Assembly (NCBI RefSeq): GCF_020382885.2
Contig: NC_058501.1
Coordinates: 15,762,501-15,826,500, forward strand
Length of the DNA: 64,000 nucleotides
Direction: 5' to 3'
Source: Scatophagus argus
Lineage: Eukaryota; Chordata; Actinopteri; Scatophagidae
Shown here: piece by piece, positions 45,222 to 59,870 of the stretch
Position numbering within the stretch: the stretch's first letter is position 1
Layout: every line of letters starts with the position of its first letter
Position numbers and translations under genes: made by a program
The notes under the pieces: generated by a model
What the model saw: only the letters and a program-made list of their open reading frames with translations
Databases searched by the model: none
What the model was told of the DNA's origin: nothing

Positions 45222-48200
45222 TCAGTCCTCATGGTTTTCATCCTCTCCTCTCTGTTTGCGTGTGAAGAATCCCAACTGAAAAGAAGTGAGGTAGAGATTA
45301 ATATTCTGTCCATAAAACTTTTGTTCTTCTGAAGAAATATGTGGGTAAGCGTGACATGAAAATACCTTCCATAGTATGAAAATGATAAGGGCCAATAGCA
45401 GCAAGCCTCCAATGATGCTACCAATCAGAATCCACAGCGAGATGGGAATGGCTCGGCCTCTTAGCACCTCCAGTACAGTCTACAGAAGAATAGATAAAGT
45501 GAGAGATTAGAGTTAGATAAAGTTAAGTTAAAGTAAGAGAAAGTAAATGCTACTCAAAATCCTGCTGCTGTCTTCTTACCTCCCTCCAGACTGTTTCTGT
45601 GCCCAGAGTGATGAGGTTAGTCTCCTGAGCTGCGAGGCGGTAGGCACCTATTATCCTGACTGACTTATATTTGGCCTACAAAAACAGAAATGGGTTATTA
45701 CCAGTGTTTGAGTCACAGGACAGAAAGAAAATGGTCTGAAATAAGAATCTGCGTGCTGTTGTGTGTCTCACTTTTCTGAAAAAATCATCATGAACTCTGC
45801 GGCTGACACGAATGACGGCAGCCTGCCCTTTTAGAAGCTGCTGGACCTCGCAGACGACTTCCGTGCACCATGACCTGCTACAGTTCTACACACATAAAAA
45901 CAGCAGCATTTTAACATGTACGCCAGTGCTGTGCAGTATTCAGTGGCTGCGGTGCCTTCAGGGGTCTTACCAGTATGTCATTCTGCATCATGTCTTCAGG
46001 ATGAAGGGCGCGTACGTCTCTCTGTCTGGCCTTCAGCTGGGCCAGATCACTCAGCACACTGCAGTTCACCCCTGTGGCCTATAGGGCAATTTAAATATGT
46101 CAGATACGATCTAAAAGAGAGACAGAAACACTCACGAGGCAGCACTACTCACGTTGTATGAAAAGACATCAGTGACAGTCATGAAGACTCTGTCTCCTGC
46201 GGCCACAGAGGGCAGATGCAGCCTGAGCTCCAGATTACTCACAGAGTAACAGCCGAGGTTCTGCAGCTACGGACACAAACAAAAGTGCTCTAATTTTCCC
46301 TTGTCTTGTTTTTTAGTGCAGTGATGACTCATTTTTTTGTTGTTTACTGGGAACTTTACAACAAATTGATGCCCTGGGTTTGTAAAATTAGCATGTGGGT
46401 CATAGCTTTACCCTGAGGTGTGTGTAGAACTCTGGTCCGATTGCCTCCGACACTGTTCGAGTGGGGTGGACCTCATATCGGTTCAAATTAGAGTCACTGC
46501 ACATTAAAAAAAAAAAAAAACAGAAAAAAGCACACAAATACGTAAACATAAACATATTTAACAGATAAATATATTTAAAGTAGCTAAAATATCTGATTGT
46601 AGAATAATACATAAAGTATCCTGTGTGCGAACATACCTGCTTATAAACAAGTCTGGTTCATACTGAACAAAACTCTGCAGCTGAACGCTGTTGTCCCCCA
46701 TAGTGTCATCTCGCTCCACACTGTCACTGTAAAAGAACCAGAGTGTTTTGTCAAGTGCACTTTAAGTCTCTTGCTGTGGAAAAATCCTAAATAATCTTTT
46801 GTTTATTTGCGTTTCGGGAATTCATGAACTGAGAGCTACCTGGCAGCGTTTAGCTTCATCTGAACTCGACTATGTAGAGATGTGCAGCTGAACTCAAATT
46901 CCAACATGAAGTTAACCTGCAAGCAAACAACAACAAAAAAAGAGAACAGGCTTCTGAAATGACACATTTCACCTGGAGGAAGTGAAGCATGAGTGGGCTG
47001 ACTTGAGAGAGTGATACAGCTATTTCCTCGGCACAGACGTACTTTTGACTGGGAGCGAAATACGGGATAGCTGACGTTACATGAGTGGCTGTTGGCACCA
47101 AGTGCTGTACACTCAATCTTGAAGTGGGCATCCTCCTACATGAAAAGAAAAGAAAGTGAGAAACAGAATTTGTGCTTTAGCTTGTCTGTCTGTGTAAATG
47201 TTTAGGGTGAGATGTAGGTGAGTTACACGTGCTGCATGAGTTAAGTGTATGTGTGTGGTTTACCCGAATGCTGAGGCTAGAGAAGTGCAGGTTGCGTGAA
47301 TAGTGCAGCGTCAGGCTGGTGTTGTAGGCGTTTTCCAGTCTGTTCTCAAGCTGCACCTCCACCGCCAGACGCCTACGAGGGCTGCGAATCACATAAGGCT
47401 TCTGTCTGCGGAGAAAACACAATGAAAACTCACTGAAATTCTGATTTTTATCAACTTCATGTGGAAAGAAAAGAGAACAGAGGATTATCTTAAATCTGTA
47501 CCTTGTCCCAGAGATGTCCATTTGAGCCTGCAGCACTAGGTCTGTTGTACACACATCATCCTCACCGCAGTCCTTAAAGAACTGGATCTGAACAGAACAG
47601 CATGTTTGATGGAGAAAAGACAAGGGAATACGATGCAGTAAAAACACAGAAAAATCAGTCATTGTTGTGCCACTCACAGATTTCTTGACACTTGTTGGCC
47701 AGCCTTCATCCAACACTGGACCGCTCTCTGTATTGTTGATCTTAAACCGCAGTGAGAAGCTAATTGGACGGATGTAATCTGCTGTGTCCTGTGATAAAGA
47801 GAGTAAAGAAACCTGGTGTCTCACTTTGACCTGCTGCACGCGTTAATGCCTGATGTTTTAGTGTCAGCCTTGTGGTTCATGTGTGTACCAACACTCACAT
47901 AGACATGGAAGGGCAGTTTGTAGCAGACAGTTTGTCCTGTATGAACCCGCACTGCCAGCTGGGTCTGTCGGTGGGAGCTGTCATCAAATAGTGCCCTCGC
48001 AGACAACTTCCTGTCATCCAACATGGCCGATACCCACAGGTCTGAGGAGGGAGAAGGCAGTCACGACAGATGGTGAGTGTGGGAGAATTCCCATCGTAGT
48101 CATTGGCGAGTTTAGCCAATTCAGAACACTGTGCAGTGATGGTTACAGGGATTGGAGAAGACAAGCCTGTGAATTCCGGATTAATAAAAAAACTAAAGTA

Positions 48201-51200
48201 TTATACCAAAGCTGTTGCTGTGTTGCCCAGGGGAGCGGGAGACAGTTGTGAAGCAAGCGGTGGCATTGAGGCAGGCTGATTCTCTGCCACCCCTCTGGCA
48301 GGTCTTCTGAATGACGTTGATGGAGTGCGGCTGGAAGGACAGACTCACATTGATCTGGACTATGCTTCGAGAGCTGAGGACGGGGGGAGAGTGGAGGATA
48401 AAAACTGGATTTAACTTCTAACTATGTGACACCACAGAAATGTAGAAGCCAGTAGATGATGATGATGAATCTACATATGGAATTAAATACGGATATTTGA
48501 TTTGATGTGATTTATTTTCTTTAATGTGGGAACTAGCTAGCTATAGTCAATGCATTTTATTTGTTGATTCAGTGATGGTCTAAAACAAGAATTGTTGTGG
48601 CAATGCACCTCTTTGCCTTTACCCACCTGAGCAGCACAGCGCTGCCCTGCGCTCCCACTGCCAAGTCTATAAGCTCATCTCCATCCAAGTCCAACCGAGC
48701 ACTCACACTGCGGCCAAAATACTGCAGGGAGGGGGAAATCGACGACCCTGGAATGCGCTAAGAGGAAACAAAAACAGAAATGATTTTGAATCCTCAAATA
48801 CACCAGTGACAATGTGACTGTAGGCAAAAGGCATGTACCTGCTTATAACTGTGGATGATGTAAATGCCGTCTCCGTGGTAGACATAGATGGCGCCCCTGT
48901 GTTCGTCCTCCAGCGGGGCTCCCACCAGCAGGTCAGTGAAGCCATCGTGGTTGAGGTCTGGGGCGGCTGCCAACGTATAACCAAACCTGGCATCCTGGGA
49001 TTTTTCCTCGGACTTCAGAGTGCCATTAGATACAAACACCTCCTCCTGGGAGAAAAGAAAGAGGAGGGGAACAAGATAGATTGAAGGGGATTAGAAAAAT
49101 AGATGCTATTGTCAGCCTTTTGAGAAAATAGCAATGGAAGCCTAACAAGGATTTGAGAAATGTTGTGTATTCTCATAACTAAGAATTATCAGTGCCACAG
49201 ATGTCTTACCCCGCTGAGGGTGTAGATGTAGACTCTGCCGGCCTCCTTGTTTCCTGAGCCAAGGTACATTGGAGCTGCAACCAGAAGGACGTCAGTGATG
49301 CCATCTTGGTCGATGTCCAGCCCGCACACCTCACTGCCATAGTAAGATCCAATCTACAGATGGAAACATGCTGTGTCAGCTCACTGCCAGTAGGTGGAGC
49401 CCTTGCTCTAATCTCGATAAAATGACATTCCTGCTGTTCTGTTCTCTGCTGCAAATAAATAAATAAAGGTGACCAAACAGAGAAGAGAGACTCATGAAGG
49501 GAGTTTTACCTGTTCTCCATTGAGGGCCTGTACGATGTTGACGTCGCCTTCATCACTGAGCTCAAACAGGATGACTTTGCCTTTGTGTTTGAACCGAGGA
49601 GCCCCAGCTACATACAGCCTCCTCCAGTCACCAACTATCACTGACGACACAGTGTAACCTGCAAACATACATAAACACACATCGTCCATCACTGTCACAT
49701 TGTTGATCTTATATTTTTGTCAGTGTTTGCAATCCCAGTCTTTTGTTGCCTCTGTCCCTATGTGTTTGAAATGTGTTGCATTAAAAATATCATACTGTTT
49801 CAATATATTAATTTGAGTATATATATCAAAAAGAATTATCAAATTATAGCATTCAGTTTTATTTATGTAGTCTTGGAGTTGGGGTAGTATAACTCAACCA
49901 ACTCGTAGGTGAGGGGAGGTGATATGGAGACCACAACTTATTTTTGTGCCTGGGTCCAATTCTGGGCTAATTTAGTCCTGCAGCCCTAAGTACCTCGAGT
50001 CTGGACCTCCCAGAAGACAGACCTCTAATATCAGTTCAAGCCATAACCACACAATAATCTCTGTGTAAAACTACAAATATGATCCTTTTGGCATTGCTGT
50101 TCAATGGTGTTATATATGGGTACCTAAATAAGCAGCGTGATTTTTGAGCTCCAGTGGAAATTCGCTTTCAAAAGCCTCTCTGGGTGGCATGATGCGTCCA
50201 TTGGCTCCTTCCTTCAACACTCCACCATCCCAGTCATACGCACCCACCATCCCGAACAGAATGCCATCCTGAAGAGTGAAGAAGCAAATGGATGAGGCAT
50301 AAAGAGGCAAAACACATGCACTTGACACAAAGGAAGAAGAACAGCTGACTTACATCCAGAGTGTGGGTGGAGAACCCGATCTGAGACATCTCCATGTGGA
50401 ACGAGCTCTCATTGTATCCCAGCGTGCCTACCAGTGGACACAAACAGCAAGTCAGTCTTCTCCTTCGTGCGGTTTCACATCTCCTCCCTTCCTTCCTCTC
50501 CCTCTCAGGACCTGATCTAGATGGCATCATCAGCACCCTCACTCACCATGAACACCACAGGTGGCAGACATGCCTCACCCTTTCCTTTCCTCCTGTACCT
50601 TCCTCTCTGATTTCCCTAAACATTTAAGGGGTGCCATTGCTTTTCAGCAGCTTTCTTCTCATGTTTCTGCAACTACTGTGATAGCTGTGCACCCCCTCTA
50701 TCTTCTTTTCCTTTCTTGCTTTCTCTGTTTATTTTCACACATGGACTCAATCCTGCTTCACTTTCTTCTTTCAGTCTTAAATATCTTTCTCCACTTCTGT
50801 GAGGAATGGAATATAATCAAAATAATTTGATTAATCTGACAGTGTATTCTATTTATATAGGCAAGGGAATACTGTTTTTCTATATATAAGAATTAAAGAT
50901 CAACTTGTAAAATATGACCAGAATTCAAAGCTAGCTCCAAAAAATACATGAGGCAGCATATCACCAGTGTAACTGCTCAAACTCACGTACACAGACGTAC
51001 AAAGTGTTAATGTGGGACAGGGCTGGCCGGGGTTAGCCAGTTAGCACTGTTAACATGTTTATAATGTTTGTTAAATATTTTCTCACCTATAATCTAAACC
51101 TATGGCCATACCTTACAAATTGCACCTTCCATGAGGTGATTTTAAATACAACTAACTAAATTAGCTATTGTTACTGCATTGTTGATTTACTGTTTATTAT

Positions 51201-54200
51201 AAATCAAATAATTGATAGAGATTATGTGTTCTCTAAGAGATAAATCACATAATATGACAAACTAAAGCTTTTAAAATTTTAAAATGAACCCGCTTGACAA
51301 TCTGACAATCAGGCATCCTTGGTGTCAATCATTCCAGACTGCTGCTTCATCTCTCTTTATGTAAACAGTGAATTTTTCATTAATCAACAAACCCTCCAAA
51401 GTGAAGATGCGATCTCCCAGGGCATCCACGATGTCATTGAGTGCAGCTTCATCGGTCACATTGAAGAAGTATTTGTCGTCAGGGTCGCTGGCAATATATT
51501 TGATCTCATTAATGAATGTCTCAGGGTCCTGCTGTCGGCGGATGTAATGACCAAGAACCTGGAGGCCAGCGTGACAGAGAGAGATGGAGGGGAAAAACAT
51601 GAAAAGTATGGAAAATGAATAACCAGATAACACTAGCCCACTAAAACATTGTTGGATTAAGCTGGATGCAGGAAAAGGAGGTGAAGGCAAGAAAAACAGA
51701 GTATAAACAGACTTTTTGGCATGAATCAGAGGAATTACTTCTCCATGTTTCTGAGGGACGGTGAAGATAGAAAGAGAGATGAAACAAAGTTCTCGGTGCA
51801 TCTTCCAGCACTTTGCAGCTGAATCAGGTGCTGCTCAGTTTAAGGATGGACACGTCCAAGGGAAAAGGGACCAGAGACAAACATTTCAGCACTGTCTATC
51901 ACTGTGTTAATCAAATTTGACCAGTAAGAACTAAGTAGTCCTTTAAACTGAGAAAATTGTCCTACTTCTTAAGCTAAATAAACTAATTTAAACTCTTTCT
52001 GGATTAGTTAAAAAATGCACTGTCACAAAGCTAAAAACGGGGCTGTTCTCACTGACTGGAACTGCAGGACTGAACTGTGAATAAAATGAACATGAGCACA
52101 GTTCACAGCCCATGTGATTTACTAGCAATTAAGCAATACCAAAAGACAACACACTGACTGGAAGACATAAGAACAGAGGAAATGGTAGCCGCCAGAGATT
52201 TGTAAATGAGGTGCACAGGTCTAGCTGTGAGGTGAAGAGATGACTGATGAGGAAGATGTACCATAGCAGAAGTGGCCTATGGCCAAATGCCTGAAGTACA
52301 AATGAGAAAATTCCATAAGAGAAACCAAACCCAAGAATCTCCCCTTGTGACTCCAGCTGCCAAGAAAACTAAGGAAATCCTCTTCTTTCAAAGGGTAGGG
52401 GATGTAGAGTGTAACATGAAGAGAGACTACATATAAATATGTACACTGAGATCTTATAAATGCTGAGAAATTCCACTCAACCTGCCGAGTACATAGTCAT
52501 GAACAGAGAAGAAGACAGAAAAAAAAAAGTCCTGTTAAAATATAAATTTCAAGATTTAAAGCATTTGGAAACACAATAGTGTTTGAATAAATGGATTAAG
52601 CGTACACACACATGCTTGCAAACAACTGCTTGCCGACCAACAAACACACTTCCAATCCCTGACCCTCCCTGATGTTTAAAACACACTCTGCGACCGAGCT
52701 CTTGTTTTGAAAGCCCTGCTGTCCCCTGTGAGCCATTTTGCAGCAGCAAAGAGAACGACATCAAAACATGGCTGCTGTTACAAGCAGCACTTACCTGTCA
52801 TCACTCTGACATTTTAGGCAAACACTCAACCACGCAGCCCACCCCAGGCTCGCTTGTTTTCTTTATCCTGTTTGGTGTTTTGTCTAATTTTCTCTGCTTT
52901 CCCTGAACGTATTCAGCTGTGACAGCCAGATCACTCCAATACAATGAAGAATTTCATATGTGGTGCCAAAACTCTCATGAATAGGGTTTTTTTTTTATTA
53001 TCTGTGAAATTCAGCCAACAAAACCATAATTTAAAGCTATTTTTAGCACAGCACAAGCCAACTAAACTTTGTAATAATTCAAACATCATGATTATGCAAA
53101 CAGGCGATCTGAATTTCTCCGTCCATAGATTAGTAGGTATATCTGAGTTCCACCACATACACATTTTTCTATAGTGGCACTTTGCCATTTCTCCTTCACG
53201 TTGGCTCGTGTTCTCCTCTTCTGTGGTTCTGGTGGAGTCTGGAGGTTCCCCAGCCTCTCTTGTGGCAAAGGGAGGGGTCTGCAACCATTCCTGCCTCTAG
53301 AGTCTGTCTGCCCCACTGACACTAAAACCTTGGCACCATTCAGCGTGTGTCTGTGTGTTAAGGGGGTCGGGCGGAGCTGGACAGGAAGACTTTTTGTTGT
53401 CACACGGCTATTTTAGTAGACCCAAGGGGTTCATTTGGTAATTTGGAGATGTTATTTTTGGGGGCGTGCAGCTGGTATTATGTGGTTGCTTGAGGGTAAA
53501 GATGGTCACCAGACCACTTTCACACAATGTGTGAGGAAAGTCAGGGATGCCCACCCCACTGATAATGGAGGTTAGTTTGTGTTTGTTTCCCACAGTTGTT
53601 TCATTCTTGCCATGGTAGAAAAATTTCCCAAATCAACATCTTGTGCATCATAAGGCACTAAAACTCTTGATGAGATGTACTCACAGCAATGGCATATCTG
53701 GTGATGTTTCTGTCCTTACACTCCTGCAGAGCATCTGATAACTCCTCCCCATCATGTGACTCTCCGTCCGTCACCACGATCATCACCTTGGTGGCGCCCT
53801 CCCTGGCTCCACGTTCAACGCTGAACGCCTCCGTGCTACAAATAAAGGAAGGTCAGAATGAGGTAAAGAACTTCATGATAGTTTGTCAAAACAACCAACT
53901 GAATGATCTTGAATCAAGACAGAAAGCGCAAGAAAGAAGGAGAGTGAAATAGAAGGAAAGTACAAGGAGCGAAAGAGCCTGAGGGAGAGGGACGATACCA
54001 GGGTGTATCACTCACTACCACTCGTTTCCTAAAATCTCAAATAAACATCCCCTATAAGATAATATACAATTTCAAGTGCTTCTCTGAGAAAATGAACACC
54101 CAGCAAAACACTGAGACACTGGATTTAAGTTTCTTCCCATCAAGTCAGATATAAACGTCCACATCACAACTGGACCTTTCCACAACTATATTAGTCAGAC

Positions 54201-54438
54201 TTGACACACATGCATTAGCTGCCAGTTGACTCAAATTGGTCATTGCATGCAGTGTGCATGTGTCATTGCACACAGCAACCGCATCTGTGCATTCCCATCC
54301 GGCTGTGCCATGATACAGAGAGGAAACCTAAATGACAAACACACGAACAGACCAAGCCGCACCCTGTTTGTCTGCAGGAAACCTGTTCTCAGTGGGACCT
54401 GCTTCAAGTGTTGCATAGGGTTGGTAAGCCTCAGACCA

Positions 54439-54501
<63 letters not shown>

Positions 54502-57500
54502 GAACTGGGGAGAGCAGTCACTGCCAGTGAACTCAGTCATTTTCAGGCCCAACTCCAGCCCTTGCTTAAATATAACATTGTGGTCAGCCGCAAGAAACTC
54601 AGAGTTAAAAACAACCATTTCCCCTATGCAGTCTGAAAATTACATAGGGAGCAGAGAAGAAGGAGTGGCAGAAAAATAACGGAGAGAAACAAATACAGGA
54701 GTGAAAGACTGAAGATGATGAGAACGATAGCTAACAGATAAATAATGTCTGAAAAGATAGAAAAACTAGTGAGGAAATAGTAAGAACGACTGGGAATGCA
54801 AATGAAAAGAATGATAGTAAAATGAAGTCAAATATTACATTTGGGAGGTGAAAATCCTGCTCTGATATGGTCTTAAGACTGCATGATGTGTACAACAAAA
54901 TAAAACTGGGAGGAAAGAGAGTTGAAAGAGATATGAAAGGGAGAAGAATGTTGCAGATGAGAGAAGAGGGACAGGAATGACGAAGACAAGACAGACAAAT
55001 AAAAACGGAAAAGAGGACAGAGCACAGAAAAAATTTAAGACACAAGGAGATGAGAAAGAGGGAAGGAGAGATGAAAGAGGAGAGAAAGTGAGTGGAGCTA
55101 ATTGGGAGGCTTGGTTGTATTTACAACCCATTTTATGGAGTCACAGCAGTGTGGTAATGACACAGCGCAGTGGTCTATGAGTGCACTTTTGTGTGTATGT
55201 GTGTGTGTGTGTGGGTGGGTGAGTGAGAGCGTCTCAGACGGGTGGAGCAATATAAAAATCGGTGGCTAATCCAATTGTAGAGGGCTGTTTGATGTCCATC
55301 TACTCTGCATTCAAACAGTCTTCTGTGCACTCCATTACTGTCATTTACAGCTCAACATCACACAAGTGCAGGTTCAAAGAGTCCCATTGGGAGCAATTTA
55401 TTTATTAGTAATTTATTCACGTCATTTGGAGGCCAAGGTTTTCCTTTCAATTCTGTGTATAAACAGTTACAGTTATATGTAAGGCTGAAAACAAATCTTT
55501 TCAAATGATTAGTTTGACATTTTGGGAAATCCACTCTTACTTGCTTGCAGAGATTTATATGAAAAGACAAATACCACTCATGTGGTGTGTGTGCAGATAG
55601 GTGAATGTGTGTCAGTGCTTTGAGCAGAAAAGTGGTACATATATATTAAAAAAAGGTCATTTACCATTTACCATAAAGACTGGATTTAGGGAGAAAGAGT
55701 TAGCCTGGCTTTGTCCAATGCTAACAAAATCTGCCAACCAGCAGCTTGAAAAAGAACTACCGTAATTAACTTGTTAGTTTAATCTGTATAAAAACCTAAG
55801 TATAAAAATAACACATTGCACAATGTTACAGGGAAATGTGTGTCTAACTACTTCTTGGCCATGAGCAGCTAGTCTCAAGACGTTTTTCTGTATTATGACA
55901 CATAACGTTTTAACGGAAATAAGATAACATTCCACTGTGTGGCTGTGTGACTTCAGTAAGCTAGCAATTAAAGAAGATTTCCTGTATTTGTGAACTGTTG
56001 CTCGCCTTTTGGGCCTTGCCTTTGCTCAACCTTCTGGTTTTGTTCACCTTTTCGAAATGTTTTCCTGTGTACCAAACCTCTGCTTGTAAATTAAAGAATG
56101 TGAGTTATTCAGTACCCAGATCTCTGAGTCCTGCTAGCCCTGACACTGTCTTAAGTCCACACCTCTGTGTGAGTGTGTACTGACAGTCCATGCAAGTCTC
56201 CAGGGAGATATATTTAGGAGTTATGTTGGCTAAGTACTTCTGTTTAGGGCTAAGTTTATAATAAGGACAAGGTTAGGGTAAAGGTTAAAGTTGAGGTTGA
56301 GGGTATTGGGGGACAAGGAATGAATGCAGTCAGTGTCAGACCGTGTAAGTACAGTAGTACAACGTGTGTATGTCGATTTGAGTGTACGGTGTGAGCCCTT
56401 AATATGTGTGTATGAATTCAACTGTGCATGGGTGTGTGTTTTTACAGCTGCAAGAGCAGCACTTGGCTGACCAGGCTGGGTCAGTCTGTGCCACACCTGC
56501 AGCCGTGCTGAGCCAGCAGCCAACTAAACCAAGTCAGCTAATCTCACTGTTTTTCTATCCTGTCCACCTGAGTGTGAGTGTGTGTGTTTGAAAATGTGAT
56601 TTTGAAAAAAAAAAAGAAAAGCAGAGCAAAGGGTCTACAGTATGTGTTTGAAGAACAAATCAAAAACAGGGTAAACGGGTTAAAAAGATAAAGACAGAAA
56701 CTAGATCCTACAGATCACAGTGCAATAGCAAACCACCACATCACCTGGCAATCAGAAGCAAACAGAATCTGTATATGTACAGTCTTTGTCTTTCCCACAG
56801 TCACCAACTCTGGCATGGTTGAAATTCACTACATTACATGTCAAATCATTTTGACCCTACATGATGTTTTCTGATATCTGTCCTCCTTTTCACTCCTCTC
56901 CCAATATTTTTATATCTAATGCTGTGAACTAACGGTTTATTTGTCCAATCAGAGATGATGATGTTGGAGCGGTAGAAATATGAGCCAAGCCTTTAAAATC
57001 ACCTCTCAGTACATTTCTTTTTAGTCATAAACATTGATGAGTCAACTCAGATCTCACAGGAGGGGAAAGGCGCAACAGTGTCTGGATTTTTTGTCAGTGG
57101 TATTTTAATGCCACAGGTACCCTATTTTCCTGGTTCCATTTTCCAGTCACTGCTTTTCAACTGCCTTTTAAACGTCCCTCCTAAACGTCGCCAACTTTTA
57201 CCGTTAAATGTACCAGAAAACAGGAACTCTCCAATTACCTGTGTGTGTGTGTATGTGTGTGCATGTAAGCATGTGTGAGTGTGTGTGTGTGTGTGAACAC
57301 ACAAGCACAGAGGTAGAACACCTCTCCAAGATACACATCCCAAAATGGAAGTCATGGCCACACATCAGGTCTGGGTGTGGTACTCTATGTGAGTGTGACT
57401 TTAATAAAGCAGGAATTTTATTTTGAAAAGAATGAGATATTTTAAGACTTAAAGGTTTTCATTTCACCAGTGACCCTCAACCTACAGAGCTGTTTCTTTA

Positions 57501-59832
57501 GACTTGGGTTACCAGGTTAAATACTCTCAGCATACTTCTAAGAAGAAAAGTCACAAAGGCGGTGAGAAACTGGGTCTCAGCATAGCCAGGAGAAGGTTAA
57601 AGAGAATTTCAAAGATGGGCTTGACATGGTGTCAGGATTCTATCATTTGCATAACTCTGCTCAGTAACTGGTAAATGTACATACCTGGAAAAAATAGATC
57701 AACATAAAAATATCTAACACAATCTAACTTTAATTAAATCTGCATTAAACGAGTTTTTTGGCAACAAGTTCTAAACACAGCATTGACAGATTATTTTCAT
57801 AAAGTCATTAGTTGCTTTTTTACCCCTCCAGCACAGACAGCGCAACATTATCCTTCATTTAAAGTCCTGTTTGTGTTCACCCGGCAAAGTACAATAATCA
57901 CTTTTCTTTGTAGCTCTGCTATTGGTCTCTCACAACTCCTGGGGGAAAAATCTGCCCCTTCAACTGCTAAATGCTCCTCTATGCAAGTCATTAACTGTCA
58001 CTGACATAAATGAATATGGATGACGCATTTTCATTTCCTTCCACTGTTCAAAAGCGAAGCCAAAATATCCCAGATATGAGTGACGGCATCTTGCACTGGT
58101 GACATCATTTGGAGCCAGAGTCAGCAGTAAACAGACGGTGGAGCCACAGGATGGACTTCCCACCCATATGTGGCCTTGAATGTATGGCCTTGAATTTCCC
58201 TCAGGATCAATAAAGTATCTATCTATCTATCTATCATACATCTGTCTGACCCAATCCCGAGCAATGTTAAGCTATCTGTCATGATATTCCACCACCTTTT
58301 CATCACATCAAGTAACTAATTAAAGCCAATCAGCATCAAAAGAGCTACCTAACATGACAGAAGCCATCTTTGGGAAAAAAAAATTATTTGACCTGCACCC
58401 TGAGTTTTTAATTTGGCCCATATCATCTCTGCTAATGTGGGGGGGCTTTATGACCTAAAGCCAGGCACCAGGGGGCGATACCCCACTAAGCCTGACTTGG
58501 TGAGTCATAAATCAGCCTGATGGGATCATATATATGATTAGAAAGAAGAACAGTCTCAAAGAAAATACATTATACAGTAATGTAGTCAGAGAAAACCGCT
58601 CACAGTGTTATACCAAAATCTAAACAGTCAGACAGTTTCCAGTTAGCCAGCCAAATCTTCAAGATGTTTTAGCACAAAGCACCTCAGCCAGTAAGAGTGA
58701 AGTAACAATAATTGACAGGCCTACCAGGCCATTTGGATGGCATATGCAGTGCGCGTCTCCCGTCCCTCCTGTCTGCTGATGTTCTTGGCAGCCTCCACCA
58801 CCTCCTGTGTGGTCTGGTAGTCCTTCAGAGACCACTCATGTACTGCTACCTCACCATACTGTAGTATACCAACCTGAATGTGCGCACACACACACACACA
58901 CACATACACAAACAGACAAGTATTTCAGCAATGCCCCATGTTCACGGTTGTGCTGGAACACAGTTGTGGAAACGTTTGAGACTCTTGTTTCTGTGGTGAA
59001 CTATCTCTTTAAGTAGCAATCCTGTTCTTAAAGCAAACAGTGCACTGAATAGTTCTTGAATTCATTCAGAAACCATAGCTATTTCCTTTTCACCTCGCTT
59101 TGCCTGCTAGCCCTCACCCCCTCCACCCTCCCCTTTTCAAACCCCAAACCTCTCACTCCTCCTGCCTAACTTCAGAATAATGTCCCCAGGCCCCCCAACC
59201 CAACTTTCATTCCTCACCAACCTCAGGCTAGCTTGGCTCATGTCCCTATACATTACTAAAGCAATTCATTCTGGCCATATTCTGCCAAAAATTTTTTTTG
59301 TGTGTGTGTGTCACTCTATGTATGTTTTCACTCAAAGGACTAGCTTGTCTTACTCTTCTGGGCAACAGCTAAGAGCTTCCAGCAGTTTAAGTGGGAGACT
59401 CACTCAAATTCAAATCCGCAAGTTTCCATTACCAATGTAAATAATATTTATAGGCCGTGCAAATACACATCAACTTGCACTTTTACCTGCATCTGGTCCG
59501 AACTGATGTGGAATTTGCTGAGGATGTTGCTGAGGAAGTTCTGGACCTCGTACCAGGGGTAGATGCTGTTGGAGCCATCCAGCACAATCACAATGTCCAT
59601 GTATGTGGAGCACCCTGCCACATGAGAGAGTTTAAAAATATTTGGTTATCTAAAGCAGGCCTGTGCAGCGTGTTTCTCTGCCTCAATTTGTGTGTGAGCA
59701 AATGTGTGGTTACTTTGTGCTGTTGGTGCAATGGTCTCTCTTGGTTCCAGGTCATCGCTGACAGAGGCACAGATGCCAGTGCTGAACATAGACGTGCCAC
59801 ACTCCTGAGACCACAGAGGAGCACATGCCTGC

Positions 59833-59870
<38 letters not shown>

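Larger units (their letters stand above)
53836..58724 (-). other. Large itga10 intron inside the I domain
   Basis: This 4.9-kb intron splits the I-domain coding sequence. It contains CA repeats, a fish retroposon tail at about 58165-58236 and a TTAGCATAAAGACTGG-family copy near 55480-55745. No nested gene was found; open frames within it are repeat-driven. Confidence 0.75.

Noticed and set aside
54226..54636. Plus-strand ORF with a long Thr-His repeat
   Set aside because: It is translation of the CA microsatellite inside an itga10 intron.
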